Positions 1-9,028 of a DNA stretch of 64,000 bases are shown here, piece after piece. The notes beneath the pieces were generated by a model. The model made no database searches. It was not told where the DNA came from and saw only the letters and a program-made list of their open reading frames with translations. Each line of letters starts with the position of its first letter. The first letter of the stretch is position 1. The translations under genes and the position numbers were made by a program. Source of the stretch: JBBSDP01 sp038240605 (lineage in GTDB: Bacteria > Planctomycetota > Phycisphaerae > Tepidisphaerales > Tepidisphaeraceae); contig JBBSDP010000016.1 in assembly GCA_038240605.1 (NCBI GenBank), forward strand, positions 22,739-86,738. Reading direction: 5' to 3'.

Positions 1-408
1 GTCGGCGATCTGATATTGCTTCTGGAGGGCCAACCCGAAGAAACGGCTCTCGGGATACTTGTCCATCAGCTCATCGAGAAAATAGAACGATTTGAAGCGG
101 TCACGGCTGCCGGATTGGTAATAAACGTCTGCCAGGAGGAAGACCGCGCGGTCCCTATCGGTTGCATCGGGATGGGCTTCCATCCAGGGGGTGAGGATCT
201 CGTGGGCGTCGTCGTCCCGGTGGGCATCGAGAAGGCGTTCAACCTGATCCAGCACCGGGTTGGGGACCGGCTGGCCTGCCGGCGCGGTCGTGGCGATATC
301 GTGCCACTTTCCATGGCCGGCGTACTCGGAGACCTTCGGCTCCGCGGTCGCGTGCGTCGCCATCCCCGCCACCAGGATCCATCCCGCGAGAAAGAGGCTC
401 CATCGCAT
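1..408 (-). CDS. BamD/TPR-like exported protein, 3' end cut by window edge
   Basis: The reading frame runs from an ATG at 408 through 136 codons to base 1 without a stop, so the C-terminus is outside the window. The N-terminus looks like a signal peptide (MRWSLFLAGWILVAGM... ending near ATAEP). After that come helical, TPR-like stretches (DQVERLLDAHRDDDAHEIL, DRAVFLLADVYYQSGS, DELMDKYPESRFFGLALQK), which resemble the BamD/YfiO or tol-pal-type outer-membrane assembly repeats. A role in envelope assembly is inference only. It is divergent from recO, with about 90 bp between the two starts. The other open frames over the same bases are arginine-rich and not protein-like. Confidence 0.6.
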   Translation of the reverse strand, partial: MRWSLFLAGWILVAGMATHATAEPKVSEYAGHGKWHDIATTAPAGQPVPNPVLDQVERLLDAHRDDDAHEILTPWMEAHPDATDRDRAVFLLADVYYQSGSRDRFKSFYFLDELMDKYPESRFFGLALQKQYQIAD

Positions 409-501
409 GGGCGGGGATTGTAGTGGCCGATAGAACCCCCAGCAACACGAGTCCGCTTCAATCTCGATCAAGGTGCATCCCCGCGCACCCGGACCTAGAA
501 T

Positions 502-1287
502 GTGAACGCGAATCTTATGGCCCTTGTTAACGACCGCTGCATCTGCCTGCGAAAGACGGAGTACAGCGAGACATCGCAGATCCTCAACCTGTTTGCCCGG
601 GAGCACGGGATCATCCGCGCGATCGCCAAGGGGGCGCACCGGCGGACCAAGGCAGGGGCGAGCAAGTTCGATGGGGGCGTCGATTTCCTGGACGTCGGCG
701 AAGCCGTCTTCACCCATGACCCTAGCCGAGAACTGGCGACGCTGACCGAGTGGAACCTTCGCGAGGGGCACTTGGGCCTGCGCGTGACGCTGCGCGGAAT
801 GTTCCTGGGCCTCTATGCCGCTGAGCTAGTCAGCCGGCTGATCGAGGAGCACGATCCGCACGTCGAGCTGTTTGACCGTCTCGAGGCGGTCTTCCCCGAG
901 TTGGCCACGTCGCGACGTGAGGAGGCGTTCCTCGCCTTCGAGCTGGATGTCCTCAAGGAGAGCGGCTATCTGCCGGACCTCTTCCGGTGCGCCGAATGCG
1001 GCTCGGATGCACAGCGCTGGGCGAACAGTTACTTCTCCCCCAGCCGCGGCGGTGTGATTTGCCGTAACTGCGAGGGCGCGTCGCCGGACCGCCAGGAGAT
1101 CGACATCCGCCTGCTGCGGATGCTGCACGCATTGCTCCGCCTGCCGCGCGCCAACGGCGTCGCCGCCCGCCTGCCACAACTCACTCGCCACCAGACCGAC
1201 CCGATCAACCGGCTGCTGACGAACCACGTGGAACACACGCTCGGCAAACGCCTGCGCATGCCGCGCTACGTGTTGCCTGCACATTGA
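502..1287 (+). CDS. recO: DNA repair protein RecO
   Basis: RecO helps RecR load RecA onto SSB-coated single-stranded DNA in gap repair. The 261-residue product has the usual N-terminal OB-fold pattern (ICLRKTEYSETSQILNLF...GIIRAIAKGAHR), a helical middle, and a C4 zinc motif (CAEC near residue 160, CRNC near 190). The length fits the family. The start is either GTG 502 or ATG 517; both give a family-like N-terminus. It converges with the glycosyltransferase gene at 1288 with no intergenic space, so the two stop codons are adjacent. Confidence 0.93.
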   Translation: MNANLMALVNDRCICLRKTEYSETSQILNLFAREHGIIRAIAKGAHRRTKAGASKFDGGVDFLDVGEAVFTHDPSRELATLTEWNLREGHLGLRVTLRGMFLGLYAAELVSRLIEEHDPHVELFDRLEAVFPELATSRREEAFLAFELDVLKESGYLPDLFRCAECGSDAQRWANSYFSPSRGGVICRNCEGASPDRQEIDIRLLRMLHALLRLPRANGVAARLPQLTRHQTDPINRLLTNHVEHTLGKRLRMPRYVLPAH

Positions 1288-2205
1288 TTAGGCCGCGGAT
1301 TGCATGACGTTCCATCTCACTTGCCAGCGGAGCGGCATCAGGCTCGGCTCGCTGCCGTAGGCGGCCTGGAAGGCGTCGAACATCGTCAGGTAGAGGTATC
1401 GCCACTGGGGATCCACGGGATCCATCGTGACATCGCGGACGCTGTAGCCGCCGAAGCGGCCGCGGAGGTTGCGCACCTGCTCGTCGGTCACCTCGAAGTC
1501 CGGCAACATGCGCCGAATCGACAGGGCGGCGATGCGGTCGTGGTTCTCCAACTGCTGTTCCTTGTCGGTTCGGCTCGCTCCATTTCGCAGCCGGTAGCGG
1601 ACGAGCGGCTCCGCCAGGTTGGCGCCGCGGGCCACGCGAAGCAGGCGCGTCCAGAGCTCGTAATCCTGGGCAGTGCGGAACGTGCGATCGTACTGAAGGC
1701 GGTGACGCTTGAGAAGTTCCGCGCGGAGCATGACGGTCGGGTGGCCAAACGGGTTGCCAAGCAGCGATTTCCAGCGGATCGCCAGGTCCTCCACCGGCGG
1801 ATGGGAACGACCAACCAACTGATCGTGTTCGTCGATCAGCAGGCGCGCTGAGCCGAGGATTCCAATGTCCGCGCGCTGCTCGAGCACCTCGACCTGCCGA
1901 TGCAGGCGCTCGGGGACCGCGACATCGTCCGCGTCGATCCGCGCGACAAATCGTCCGCGGCATTCGCGCAGGCCGCGGTTGAGCGAGGCGGTCAGGCCCC
2001 AGTTTCGTTTGCTGAGGGTGAGCCGGATCCGCGGGTCGTTGATCGTGTTGAGCAGTTCGGTGGAGCCGTCGGTGGAGCCGTCATCGATGATGATGAACTC
2101 CAGGTCGTCCAGCGTTTGCGCGAGGATGCTTTCGACGGCCGCCGTCAGGTGGCTCGCATCGTTGTAGACGGACATGAGCACGCTTACGAGAGGCTTACCA
2201 GGCAT
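1288..2205 (-). CDS. Family 2 glycosyltransferase
   Basis: The product is an inverting GT-A glycosyltransferase, probably acting on a nucleotide sugar in the cytoplasm for surface-glycan assembly. Visible motifs are VSVLMSVYNDASHL near the N-terminus, FIIIDDGSTDGSTELL, ARIDADDVAVPERL (the DxD metal/nucleotide site), and LIDEHDQLVGRSHPP further on. I chose the ATG at 2205 (MPGKPLVSVLMS) because GT2 proteins normally begin there; an ATG at 2250 is in frame but would overlap asnB by 67 bp. It is the last gene of the minus-strand operon that starts at 11380. The sugar specificity cannot be read from the sequence. Confidence 0.88.
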   Translation of the reverse strand: MPGKPLVSVLMSVYNDASHLTAAVESILAQTLDDLEFIIIDDGSTDGSTELLNTINDPRIRLTLSKRNWGLTASLNRGLRECRGRFVARIDADDVAVPERLHRQVEVLEQRADIGILGSARLLIDEHDQLVGRSHPPVEDLAIRWKSLLGNPFGHPTVMLRAELLKRHRLQYDRTFRTAQDYELWTRLLRVARGANLAEPLVRYRLRNGASRTDKEQQLENHDRIAALSIRRMLPDFEVTDEQVRNLRGRFGGYSVRDVTMDPVDPQWRYLYLTMFDAFQAAYGSEPSLMPLRWQVRWNVMQSAA

Positions 2206-3911
2206 CGGGTTCTCGATTCCAGCCATCGGGCCAGGCAAAGGAGGGTCCACCGTCGTTGGGGGCGAAGTTCCGCCGTTACGTTCATCGCGCCCGGGAGCAG
2301 CGCGACCAGCGGCCCATCGGGCCGGATCGAATGTTCCCAGAGCGACTGCATGTCGGGTTGGGCCAGCCAGGCGCGCACCGGCGCGCCAAAGCCCTGTTTT
2401 CCGCGCCCTCGCACCGAGTGCGGCCAGAGCGGCTCACAGGCGGCGCGGAGCAGGTGCTTGAGCCGTCCGCCGGCGAATCGCATCTGCCTCGGCAGACCGA
2501 GCACAAATTCGGCGAGGTCCACGTCGAGGAACGGCGCGCGCGTTTCCAGGCCATGGGCCATCGCGGCGCGATCGACCTTGGTGAGGATGTCGCCAGGGAG
2601 ATAGCACTCGAGATCGAAGTAGGTGGCGCGGTCGACGCCGCACACGTCGGTGCTCGGTCGATAGCGATGTTCGATCCACTCGCGCGAGGCGGGTTGAGCA
2701 TCGGGCGACCAGAGCGCGACGCGATCCGCGGTCGCCGCTGCAGTGTGATTCTGCCACGGATCCGAGGCCATCGGATCGGCCGCGAGCAATGGGCGGTAAT
2801 GCTCGTATCCGCCGAAGATCTCATCGCCCCCGTCCCCGCTGAGGACGACCTTCACATGCCGACGCGCGTGGCGGGCGACGAGCCAGGTGGGGATGTTTGA
2901 TGAATCACCGAACGGCTCATCGTACACCGCCATCATTTCTTCAAGGCTGGCGGCGACGTCGATCTCCATCTGAAGCTCGTAATGATCGGTGCGGTATTGA
3001 ACCGCGACATCGCGCGCATAGGGAAGCTCGTCGATCAGGTCTCCGAAGCCCACGGCGAAGGTCGGTACCGGCGCGTCACGCAGGCCGCTCATGAGCGCCA
3101 CGATCGTGCTGGAATCCAGGCCGCCGCTGAGGAACGCGCCAACCGGAACGTCGGCCACCAACTGCCGTTTGACGGCCTTGCCAAGTAGTGAGCGGATTTT
3201 GTCCACCGCATCAGCTTCCGGGATGTCGCACATTGAAAGTTGGGGCTGCCAATATCGGCGCGATTGGAACCGCTCGTCCCGCCACACCGCCGTGTGGGCG
3301 GGCGCGAGCGTGTGAAAGTTCTGGTAGATCGTCCGGTCGGGCGGGACGTAGAAGAGACCGAGGTAGGCGTCGACGGAGAGGGAGTCGATCTCCGGATCGA
3401 TCAGATCGCTCGCGAGGATCGCCTTGATCTCCGACGCGAGGATCACGTGGCCCGCCGATGATCGCGCCCAGTAGAGCGGCTTTTCGCCAAACCGATCGCG
3501 AGCTGCGAAGAGGGAACGCTCCCGGGCATCCCAGATTGCGAACGCGAACTGGCCGTTAAGCCGCTCGGGGACGGCTTCCCCACATTCGATGAACGCGTGC
3601 AGCAATACCTCCGTATCGGAATGAGTTCGGAAGACGTGACCGCGCTGCTCCAAATCACGGCAAAGCTCACGGTGGTTGTAAATTTCGCCGTTGAAGACGA
3701 TCCAGAAGCGACCGCTCGGGTCCGACATGGGTTGCGCGCCGCCGACGGGATCGATCACGCTGAGGCGGGTGTGGCCGAGGTCGCAGCCAGGCAGGCGCGT
3801 GCATGCCTGCCCGTCCGGGCCGCGGTGGGCGAGGGCGGCGGTCATGCGCTCGATCGCGAACGGAGGCGTCTCCAGAGCGCTGCCGGGGAGGATGACCGCG
3901 ATGCCGCACAT
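2184..3911 (-). CDS. asnB: Asparagine synthase (glutamine-hydrolysing)
   Basis: It transfers glutamine amide nitrogen to aspartate, or in glycan clusters to another carboxylate. The 575-residue protein begins MCGIAVI, so Cys2 is the class II glutaminase nucleophile, followed by LAHRGPDG, FNGEIYNH and ARDRFGEKPLY. The synthetase half has the PP-loop motif FLSGGLDSSTIVAL and later VVLSGDGGDEIFGGY. Both active sites look intact. Its ATG overlaps the stop of the upstream gene as TGATG at 3909-3913, which suggests translational coupling. Its place inside a glycosyltransferase operon suggests amidation of a sugar acid or cell-surface substrate; general asparagine supply is equally possible. Confidence 0.93.
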   Translation of the reverse strand: MCGIAVILPGSALETPPFAIERMTAALAHRGPDGQACTRLPGCDLGHTRLSVIDPVGGAQPMSDPSGRFWIVFNGEIYNHRELCRDLEQRGHVFRTHSDTEVLLHAFIECGEAVPERLNGQFAFAIWDARERSLFAARDRFGEKPLYWARSSAGHVILASEIKAILASDLIDPEIDSLSVDAYLGLFYVPPDRTIYQNFHTLAPAHTAVWRDERFQSRRYWQPQLSMCDIPEADAVDKIRSLLGKAVKRQLVADVPVGAFLSGGLDSSTIVALMSGLRDAPVPTFAVGFGDLIDELPYARDVAVQYRTDHYELQMEIDVAASLEEMMAVYDEPFGDSSNIPTWLVARHARRHVKVVLSGDGGDEIFGGYEHYRPLLAADPMASDPWQNHTAAATADRVALWSPDAQPASREWIEHRYRPSTDVCGVDRATYFDLECYLPGDILTKVDRAAMAHGLETRAPFLDVDLAEFVLGLPRQMRFAGGRLKHLLRAACEPLWPHSVRGRGKQGFGAPVRAWLAQPDMQSLWEHSIRPDGPLVALLPGAMNVTAELRPQRRWTLLCLARWLESRTRCLVSLS

Positions 3912-4996
3912 CAGCGTGACCTGCTCGGCAGGCCGGCGCTGGGCCGGCGATGCCCGTAAAAGCTCACCTCGATCGGCCCTCGCGATGGCTTACCGGGGGC
4001 GGAGAGTCCGAGATCATTGAAGATTTGCCCAAACCGGTGATCCCACAGGTGCTCGTTCCGCGTGCGGTCGGCATAGGCCTGGGCAATCCGCAGTCGCAAC
4101 GATTCGTGCTTGAGGTAGAACGCGACCTTTTCGACGCAGTCGTCGGGGCCTTCGTACGAGATGAATTCCTTGTCGGGCTCGTAATAGCGCGCTAAGTCGG
4201 CGCATCGCTGCACGAGCATCAGCGTTCCCGACAATCCCATCTGGAAGACGCGACCCTTGATCTGGAGCATCGACGGGTTGGTGCTCGCACCCAGCGGCGT
4301 ATAGGAGATACGCGAGCGGTTCCACAATTCGTGGACCTCGGGGAAAGGCAACGCTCGATTGGTGGCGGGGAACCATCGGGCGACCGTTTCCCGAAAACGT
4401 TTGTTGTTGAACGGCGGGTACTTCACCCGCAGTGCTCCCAGCCCGAATACTTTCAGCCCCGCCCGACGCCGCAGGTGTCGCAACTCACTGACACGGCTTC
4501 GGTAGACCTGGCCGACGAAACTGAAGTCCAGGTCCTTGGCTCTGTCGAACTGGGCAAAGGTGTCGAGGCAGCCCCACTGACTTAGCATCAAGTTGGGGAA
4601 TGCCAGGCGGTTTGCTTCGTAGACGTGCGGATAGGTCGTGATCATCCGCGTGAAACAGGGGGCGATGTGACGGGAGTAAGATTCCCACTGCCAGTCATCA
4701 TCGCTGTTCCAGGCCACGACCGGCGTGCGTTTGGAAACGTTGGCAATCGCGTTGCGGTCCATGAAATCGCGCCCGCCGGTTTGATAGAAGATCAGGTCGT
4801 AGCCGCCAAGCCGAACGTGCCGCTCGAAGTTGGCGCCGCACTCGTCGGGTCCGACTTCCGCACACCGTTTCACGTGATCGAACGTCTCGACCTCGTGTCC
4901 CATGCGCCAAAGCGGCTCGGTGAATTCCAGGAACATCGGCTCCAGCGCCTGGGGCTGGCCGTAGTAGTGTTGCGTTACGGTGCTGAGGATTCGCAT
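3911..4996 (-). CDS. CgeB-like glycosyltransferase
   Basis: The 361-residue product resembles the CgeB/spore-maturation group of GT-B glycosyltransferases: N-terminal MRILSTVTQHYYG, then GYDLIFYQTGGRDFMDR, VVAWNSDDDWQWES (typical of the group's 'D-D' stretch), and a C-terminal nucleotide-sugar half with SYTPLGASTNPSMLQIKGR and FISYEGPDDCVEKVAFYL. I took the ATG at 4996 because it lies just after the stop of the preceding gene (5020) and begins with a beta-strand expected for a Rossmann fold; the frame stays open to 5269 but that part is arginine-rich and overlaps the methyltransferase. Donor and acceptor are unknown. Confidence 0.75.
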   Translation of the reverse strand: MRILSTVTQHYYGQPQALEPMFLEFTEPLWRMGHEVETFDHVKRCAEVGPDECGANFERHVRLGGYDLIFYQTGGRDFMDRNAIANVSKRTPVVAWNSDDDWQWESYSRHIAPCFTRMITTYPHVYEANRLAFPNLMLSQWGCLDTFAQFDRAKDLDFSFVGQVYRSRVSELRHLRRRAGLKVFGLGALRVKYPPFNNKRFRETVARWFPATNRALPFPEVHELWNRSRISYTPLGASTNPSMLQIKGRVFQMGLSGTLMLVQRCADLARYYEPDKEFISYEGPDDCVEKVAFYLKHESLRLRIAQAYADRTRNEHLWDHRFGQIFNDLGLSAPGKPSRGPIEVSFYGHRRPSAGLPSRSR

Positions 4997-5019
4997 GGCT
5001 GATGTTTCCGCGCCGCGAG

Positions 5020-6033
5020 TTATGCCGCCGCTTGCATGCTGACCGGAGCCCTCGCCCCAACGGCCGAAGTCGCGCACCAGGGCGTAGGGCGGACTTCCGC
5101 GCATCCAGCGGCGACCATCCATTCCCGCACTTCCTCGGCGGTATGCGTCGATGCGGTTTGCGGCGTGATCGCGTCGAACACGTCGAGCACGCGCCACCGC
5201 GCATCTTTCAATCGCAGCACCACGAGCCAATTCTCTTCCAGGTAGCGAGACAGCTTCCGCAGTCCGCATTGCCGCAGGGCATTGGATGCCGGCGCCAACC
5301 CGTAAGCGGCCAAATAGGAATAGGCGAGGGCGAAGCGGTACCCAGCGAAGCGACCGGCGAAGCGATGCGCTGCCCGGAAACGGCGCACCGATTCAAAATC
5401 ATAGAAATCGCCGCGAGGATAAACGCAGCAAGCGAGCCACCCGCCGGGGCGAACCGTGCGGGCCAGCGCTGCGAGTCCCGCCGCTGGCGAGGGGGTGTGG
5501 TGCAGCACTCCGATGGAATAACCGCCGTCAAACGCGTTCTGACGGAATGGGGGCTGGAGCAGGTCACCCTGGACGATCAGGACGTTGGGATCGTGAGCGA
5601 AGTTTTTCCGCGCCGACTCGACCGCCGTGCTGAGATCGATGCCGACGGCGATCCCGCCGCGACGCCGGACGACATCGAGAAATCGTCCCGGCCCGCACCC
5701 GAATTCCACGATCGTATTCCCCCGCACCTGATCGTCTGGCGCCGCGGTGATGCGGTCCCACATCCGCGTCGTATGCCCCTGCATGGGACGACCGACGTTG
5801 GCGGATTCGAACTGAACTCGCGGCCAGCGCTGCCATTCGAAGCCGAAGCTCGACGCGTAGTGCTCCTGGGAGACGAACCGGGGAATGCCGCGGATGATCG
5901 GGTAGCCGCGTCCCGAGAGCGCGCGGAGTATTCCCGCTCCGACCGTGCCGTCCGGGCGCATCCGTGCCTCACCGAGCTCCAGCGGCTCGCCGGTGGCCGG
6001 ACAGCAGAGATATTGGAGGAAACGTGGGTGCAT
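5020..6033 (-). CDS. Class I SAM methyltransferase with N-terminal Trm112-like domain
   Basis: The first 55 or so residues (YLCCPATGEPLEL...GYPIIRGIPRFV) look like the Trm112/UPF0434 zinc-ribbon type found ahead of many sugar or lipid methyltransferases, though only the CCP cysteines are visible. The methyltransferase core follows: IVEFGCGPGRFLDVV is motif I, GIDLSTAVESARKN motif II, VLIVQGDLLQPPF motif III and GYSIGVLHHTPSP motif IV. The C-terminal part has the long helix typical of the family. In the operon it probably methylates a glycan or its carrier; that is inferred from its neighbours. Confidence 0.82.
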   Translation of the reverse strand: MHPRFLQYLCCPATGEPLELGEARMRPDGTVGAGILRALSGRGYPIIRGIPRFVSQEHYASSFGFEWQRWPRVQFESANVGRPMQGHTTRMWDRITAAPDDQVRGNTIVEFGCGPGRFLDVVRRRGGIAVGIDLSTAVESARKNFAHDPNVLIVQGDLLQPPFRQNAFDGGYSIGVLHHTPSPAAGLAALARTVRPGGWLACCVYPRGDFYDFESVRRFRAAHRFAGRFAGYRFALAYSYLAAYGLAPASNALRQCGLRKLSRYLEENWLVVLRLKDARWRVLDVFDAITPQTASTHTAEEVREWMVAAGCAEVRPTPWCATSAVGARAPVSMQAAA

Positions 6034-6058
6034 GGGACGCCCATCGGAGCTTGTGTTG

Positions 6059-7816
6059 TCAGGCGGCTTCGGACTTTCTCCCGATCAGCAGGTAGTTGTC
6101 GCCGTGGTGGAAGCGTTCGACCTTCACCTGGTCGAATCGGGCCATCGCCGCGCCGATCACTTCGCCGTGATCCACGAGTTGCACCTGCGGCGCCTCGGTG
6201 GCCATCTGTCCGGCCAGGAAGATCTGTCGTGCGCCGAAGTAGCCTGACTCTTCAATCCGGTTCTGGAGCCCGCGCGGCAGCTCGGAGAACCCGAAGGTCG
6301 AGAAGAACAGATCCGCTTTGAGTTCCATGGAATCGATCAGCGAGGTCGGCAGCAGGAGGATCTGGCGCGGGGCCGGCTTCACGTCCTCCGGGCGGGTGGC
6401 GCACACGATGCGGTAGCCGGGCATTGCCAGCGTCAGGTAGTAATGCTGGAGGGCCAGCATCTCCGGGAGGTCGACGATCACGTACGAAGCATCGGGGTGG
6501 CACTGGGCGTAAACATAAGCGAACGCCCCGAACCCGCCGCCGACCTCAACGACCTGATTGGGCAGCTCACGGACGACCTGGGCAGCGCGGGCCCGGCTGG
6601 CCAGCGACTGACCCGCACTGGCCGCGAATTCCGGCTCCACCGGCGCGGTCTCGTGGACGCGCATCATGTAATAGAGCATGCCGAGCATGTTCGTCGACAG
6701 GTTGGGAAGGATGCCGCTGGGGCGCGGGCTGCCGAGCTGCGGGTCGCGTACGCGGTTGAGCATCCGGCGTCCGAAATCCGACTCTGACAGGATCTCATAT
6801 TCCTTATCCTGCATCGGCCCCCAGCGGCCACGATAGAACATGAACTTGCAGACCGGGTGTTGAAGGAAGCCGCGCCAGTCTTCGTTCTCGAGATACGCGC
6901 GAAGCTTTTCGCGCGCCTCCGCCCAGATCGGGTGAACCGGGACGGGATGGCGCTCCTCGATCGCAAGCGTGTCGCGCAGGAGCTTCCGACCTTCATGCAT
7001 GTGATATTCACAGACGAACGCCACCGGGTCCGCCGGAAGCGATTCGGCGGGCATCGACCGGTGATACGCGATCACGTTGGCGTAGAAGTATTTACCCTCG
7101 CAGACGAACCAGGCATCGGGAAGCGTCGTGCTGGTGAAACGTTGCGCGGAGATCGGAGCGACACCATCGCGGATGAAGATGTCGAAGCAGTTGTAGCCAC
7201 GATCGGCGAGGAATTTCAGGCAGTCCTGGGCGGCGTCGGGAAATCGCTGGTTGGCTTCGAACATGATCATGGACGGAGCGTCGGCATCGAAGGCTCCGCC
7301 GTCGAACAGTCCGCGAAGCGCGGACAATTCATGTCCCTCGACGTCAACCTTCACGAAGCCGAGCCGCTCGAACCCATTGCTCTGCGCCAGCTCCGCCAGC
7401 GGATAAGCGGGGACTTCGACCTTGCGCGGCTCGGCGAACTCTTCAGGGAACGCGACGCGGGTCCACGATTCCTCGATCGTGCTGACGGTACTGGCGGAGC
7501 CGACGAACATCGTCGCCGTCCCGCGCCGATCCGAGGCGGCGCAGCACTCGACGCGCACCAGGTCCAGCTCGCGGAGTGCGGCGAAGCGCCGCTTGAGGTG
7601 GTCGACGATCGACTGCTGCGGCTCGATCGCCAGGACGCGGAAGTCCAGGTCGGCCAGGGCGCCCGTCACATCGCCGCGATGGGCGCCAACGTCGATCGCC
7701 CGCTTGCGCTCCGCCGGCAGGCTGGCCAGCGTCTGTTGGAGGTAAATCACTTCGAGAGTGGCCGCCAGGGAGTGACGGCCATCAGTGAGGTTAAGGGGAA
7801 GATTTGCCGGGTTCAT
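6059..7816 (-). CDS. FkbM-family methyltransferase fused to a putative sugar O-methyltransferase
   Basis: This 585-residue protein appears to carry two SAM-dependent methyltransferase domains. The N-terminal half (about 1-250) has AIDVGAHRGDVTGAL, VLAIEPQQSIVDHL and FVKVDVEGHELSALRG, the marks of FkbM-type enzymes. The C-terminal half (about 270-580) has CKFMFYRGRWGPM, then VVEVGGGFGAFAYVYAQ and YVIVDLPEMLALQHYYL, which fit the putative sugar O-methyltransferase family found in O-antigen clusters. It sits 12 bp downstream of the next gene in the operon. I infer that it places two methyl groups on surface glycan. Both motif I sequences look complete. Confidence 0.8.
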   Translation of the reverse strand: MNPANLPLNLTDGRHSLAATLEVIYLQQTLASLPAERKRAIDVGAHRGDVTGALADLDFRVLAIEPQQSIVDHLKRRFAALRELDLVRVECCAASDRRGTATMFVGSASTVSTIEESWTRVAFPEEFAEPRKVEVPAYPLAELAQSNGFERLGFVKVDVEGHELSALRGLFDGGAFDADAPSMIMFEANQRFPDAAQDCLKFLADRGYNCFDIFIRDGVAPISAQRFTSTTLPDAWFVCEGKYFYANVIAYHRSMPAESLPADPVAFVCEYHMHEGRKLLRDTLAIEERHPVPVHPIWAEAREKLRAYLENEDWRGFLQHPVCKFMFYRGRWGPMQDKEYEILSESDFGRRMLNRVRDPQLGSPRPSGILPNLSTNMLGMLYYMMRVHETAPVEPEFAASAGQSLASRARAAQVVRELPNQVVEVGGGFGAFAYVYAQCHPDASYVIVDLPEMLALQHYYLTLAMPGYRIVCATRPEDVKPAPRQILLLPTSLIDSMELKADLFFSTFGFSELPRGLQNRIEESGYFGARQIFLAGQMATEAPQVQLVDHGEVIGAAMARFDQVKVERFHHGDNYLLIGRKSEAA

Positions 7817-7828
7817 CGTCGGATCTCC

Positions 7829-9028
7829 TTAGGCGGCACTGGGGGTCGCAATCGCTAGAGCAGAGTCGAGGAATGACGGCTTCCATAGTCGCAGGATCGG
7901 CCCGTCGAACTGACGGCGCAGGTTTTGTTCACGGGCGTCCAGGTGCGCGGGGTTGACCGTGGAAATGATGATGCCGTCGGGGTTGAGATCGAGCGCATCG
8001 GGCGTGGGGAGGATCGGCACGCCGCGGTACCTGCGTCCGGAGAACGCGGCACGGTCATCGGCCAGGGACAAGGTTTTGAGCGAGGCGGCCTGGCTCGCCT
8101 TCCAGGTCGCGTACAGGTTCTTACTGAAGTCCGCGATGACGACCTGGCTCAGCCTGTGCTTCTGCCGCCAGGTCGTCACCGTCCTTGCCTGCCGCTGAAG
8201 ATCGAACAGCAACTCGATGGCTCGTCCGTCGAGCGTGCGACGGCCGACGGAAAACTCACGACGTGCCCAGATCCGGGCTTCGCGAAGGGCGACGTCAACC
8301 GCGTCGCGGTGTCCTTCGTGCATGGCAAGGCGGGCGTAGCGCTGGATCCAGTCGTGGCGGTAGGCCCGCCGCAGCATTCGCGGCAGGTAGCGCTCGACGA
8401 GGATCAAGTTGTTGCGCAGGTCCATCCGGTGGGTGAGCGCCGAACTGCGGGCTCCGCCGTTGTCCTTGTCGTGATGGAAAATCACGTCTTCGAATCGTTC
8501 GATGCTGAACCCGGCTTGCCAGATACGGAAGCTCAAGTCGTATTCCTCGGCCTGGCGGAAGAACTCCGTCGCGAATCCGCCGACTTCGTCGAGGACCGAG
8601 CGGCGCAGGATGCTCGCTCCACCGAGCAGCACCGCGGGAAAGGCCGGGGCCTCAAAACGCCCGTCAGGCAGAACCACTCGCGCGACGAGTCCCGCCACAC
8701 GCATCCGACGCGCGAGGAAGCTCAGTCCCGCGGAGATGGCGCCGGGGGCCGGGTAGCTGTCATCGTCGAGCAGAACGACGTACCGCCCTTTGGCTTCTCG
8801 AAAAGCGTGGTTCCGCGCGGGCATCCCCTCGTTCTCTGTCAGCTCCAATACCGTGGCCCAGGGAAACTGTCGGCGTACGGCGGCAGCCGTCCCATCGCGC
8901 GAGGCGTTATCGACGACCAGAGCCTCCCACGATTCACGCGGCAAGCCGGTATTTTCGACGAGGCGCTGGAGCGTCAGCAAAAGGCGCTCGCGTCGGTTGT
9001 GCGTGATGAGGACGTAGCTCAGCCGCAT
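7829..9028 (-). CDS. Family 2 glycosyltransferase with extra C-terminal Rossmann-like domain
   Basis: Residues 1-260 are a GT-A glycosyltransferase: YVLITHNRRERLLLTLQRL, ALVVDNASRDGTAAAV, ARNHAFREAKGRYVVLLDDDSYPAP (the DDD metal site), and GGASILRRSVLDEVGGF. Residues from about 280 onward (VVIADFSKNLYATWKASQ...RYRGVPILPTPDALDL...GIIISTVNPAHL) look like a small nucleotide-binding or sugar-sensing Rossmann fold of a kind fused to some glycan enzymes; its function is unknown to me. The stop of the upstream gene at 9029 directly abuts the ATG at 9028. It is part of the 11380-1288 operon. Confidence 0.82.
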   Translation of the reverse strand: MRLSYVLITHNRRERLLLTLQRLVENTGLPRESWEALVVDNASRDGTAAAVRRQFPWATVLELTENEGMPARNHAFREAKGRYVVLLDDDSYPAPGAISAGLSFLARRMRVAGLVARVVLPDGRFEAPAFPAVLLGGASILRRSVLDEVGGFATEFFRQAEEYDLSFRIWQAGFSIERFEDVIFHHDKDNGGARSSALTHRMDLRNNLILVERYLPRMLRRAYRHDWIQRYARLAMHEGHRDAVDVALREARIWARREFSVGRRTLDGRAIELLFDLQRQARTVTTWRQKHRLSQVVIADFSKNLYATWKASQAASLKTLSLADDRAAFSGRRYRGVPILPTPDALDLNPDGIIISTVNPAHLDAREQNLRRQFDGPILRLWKPSFLDSALAIATPSAA

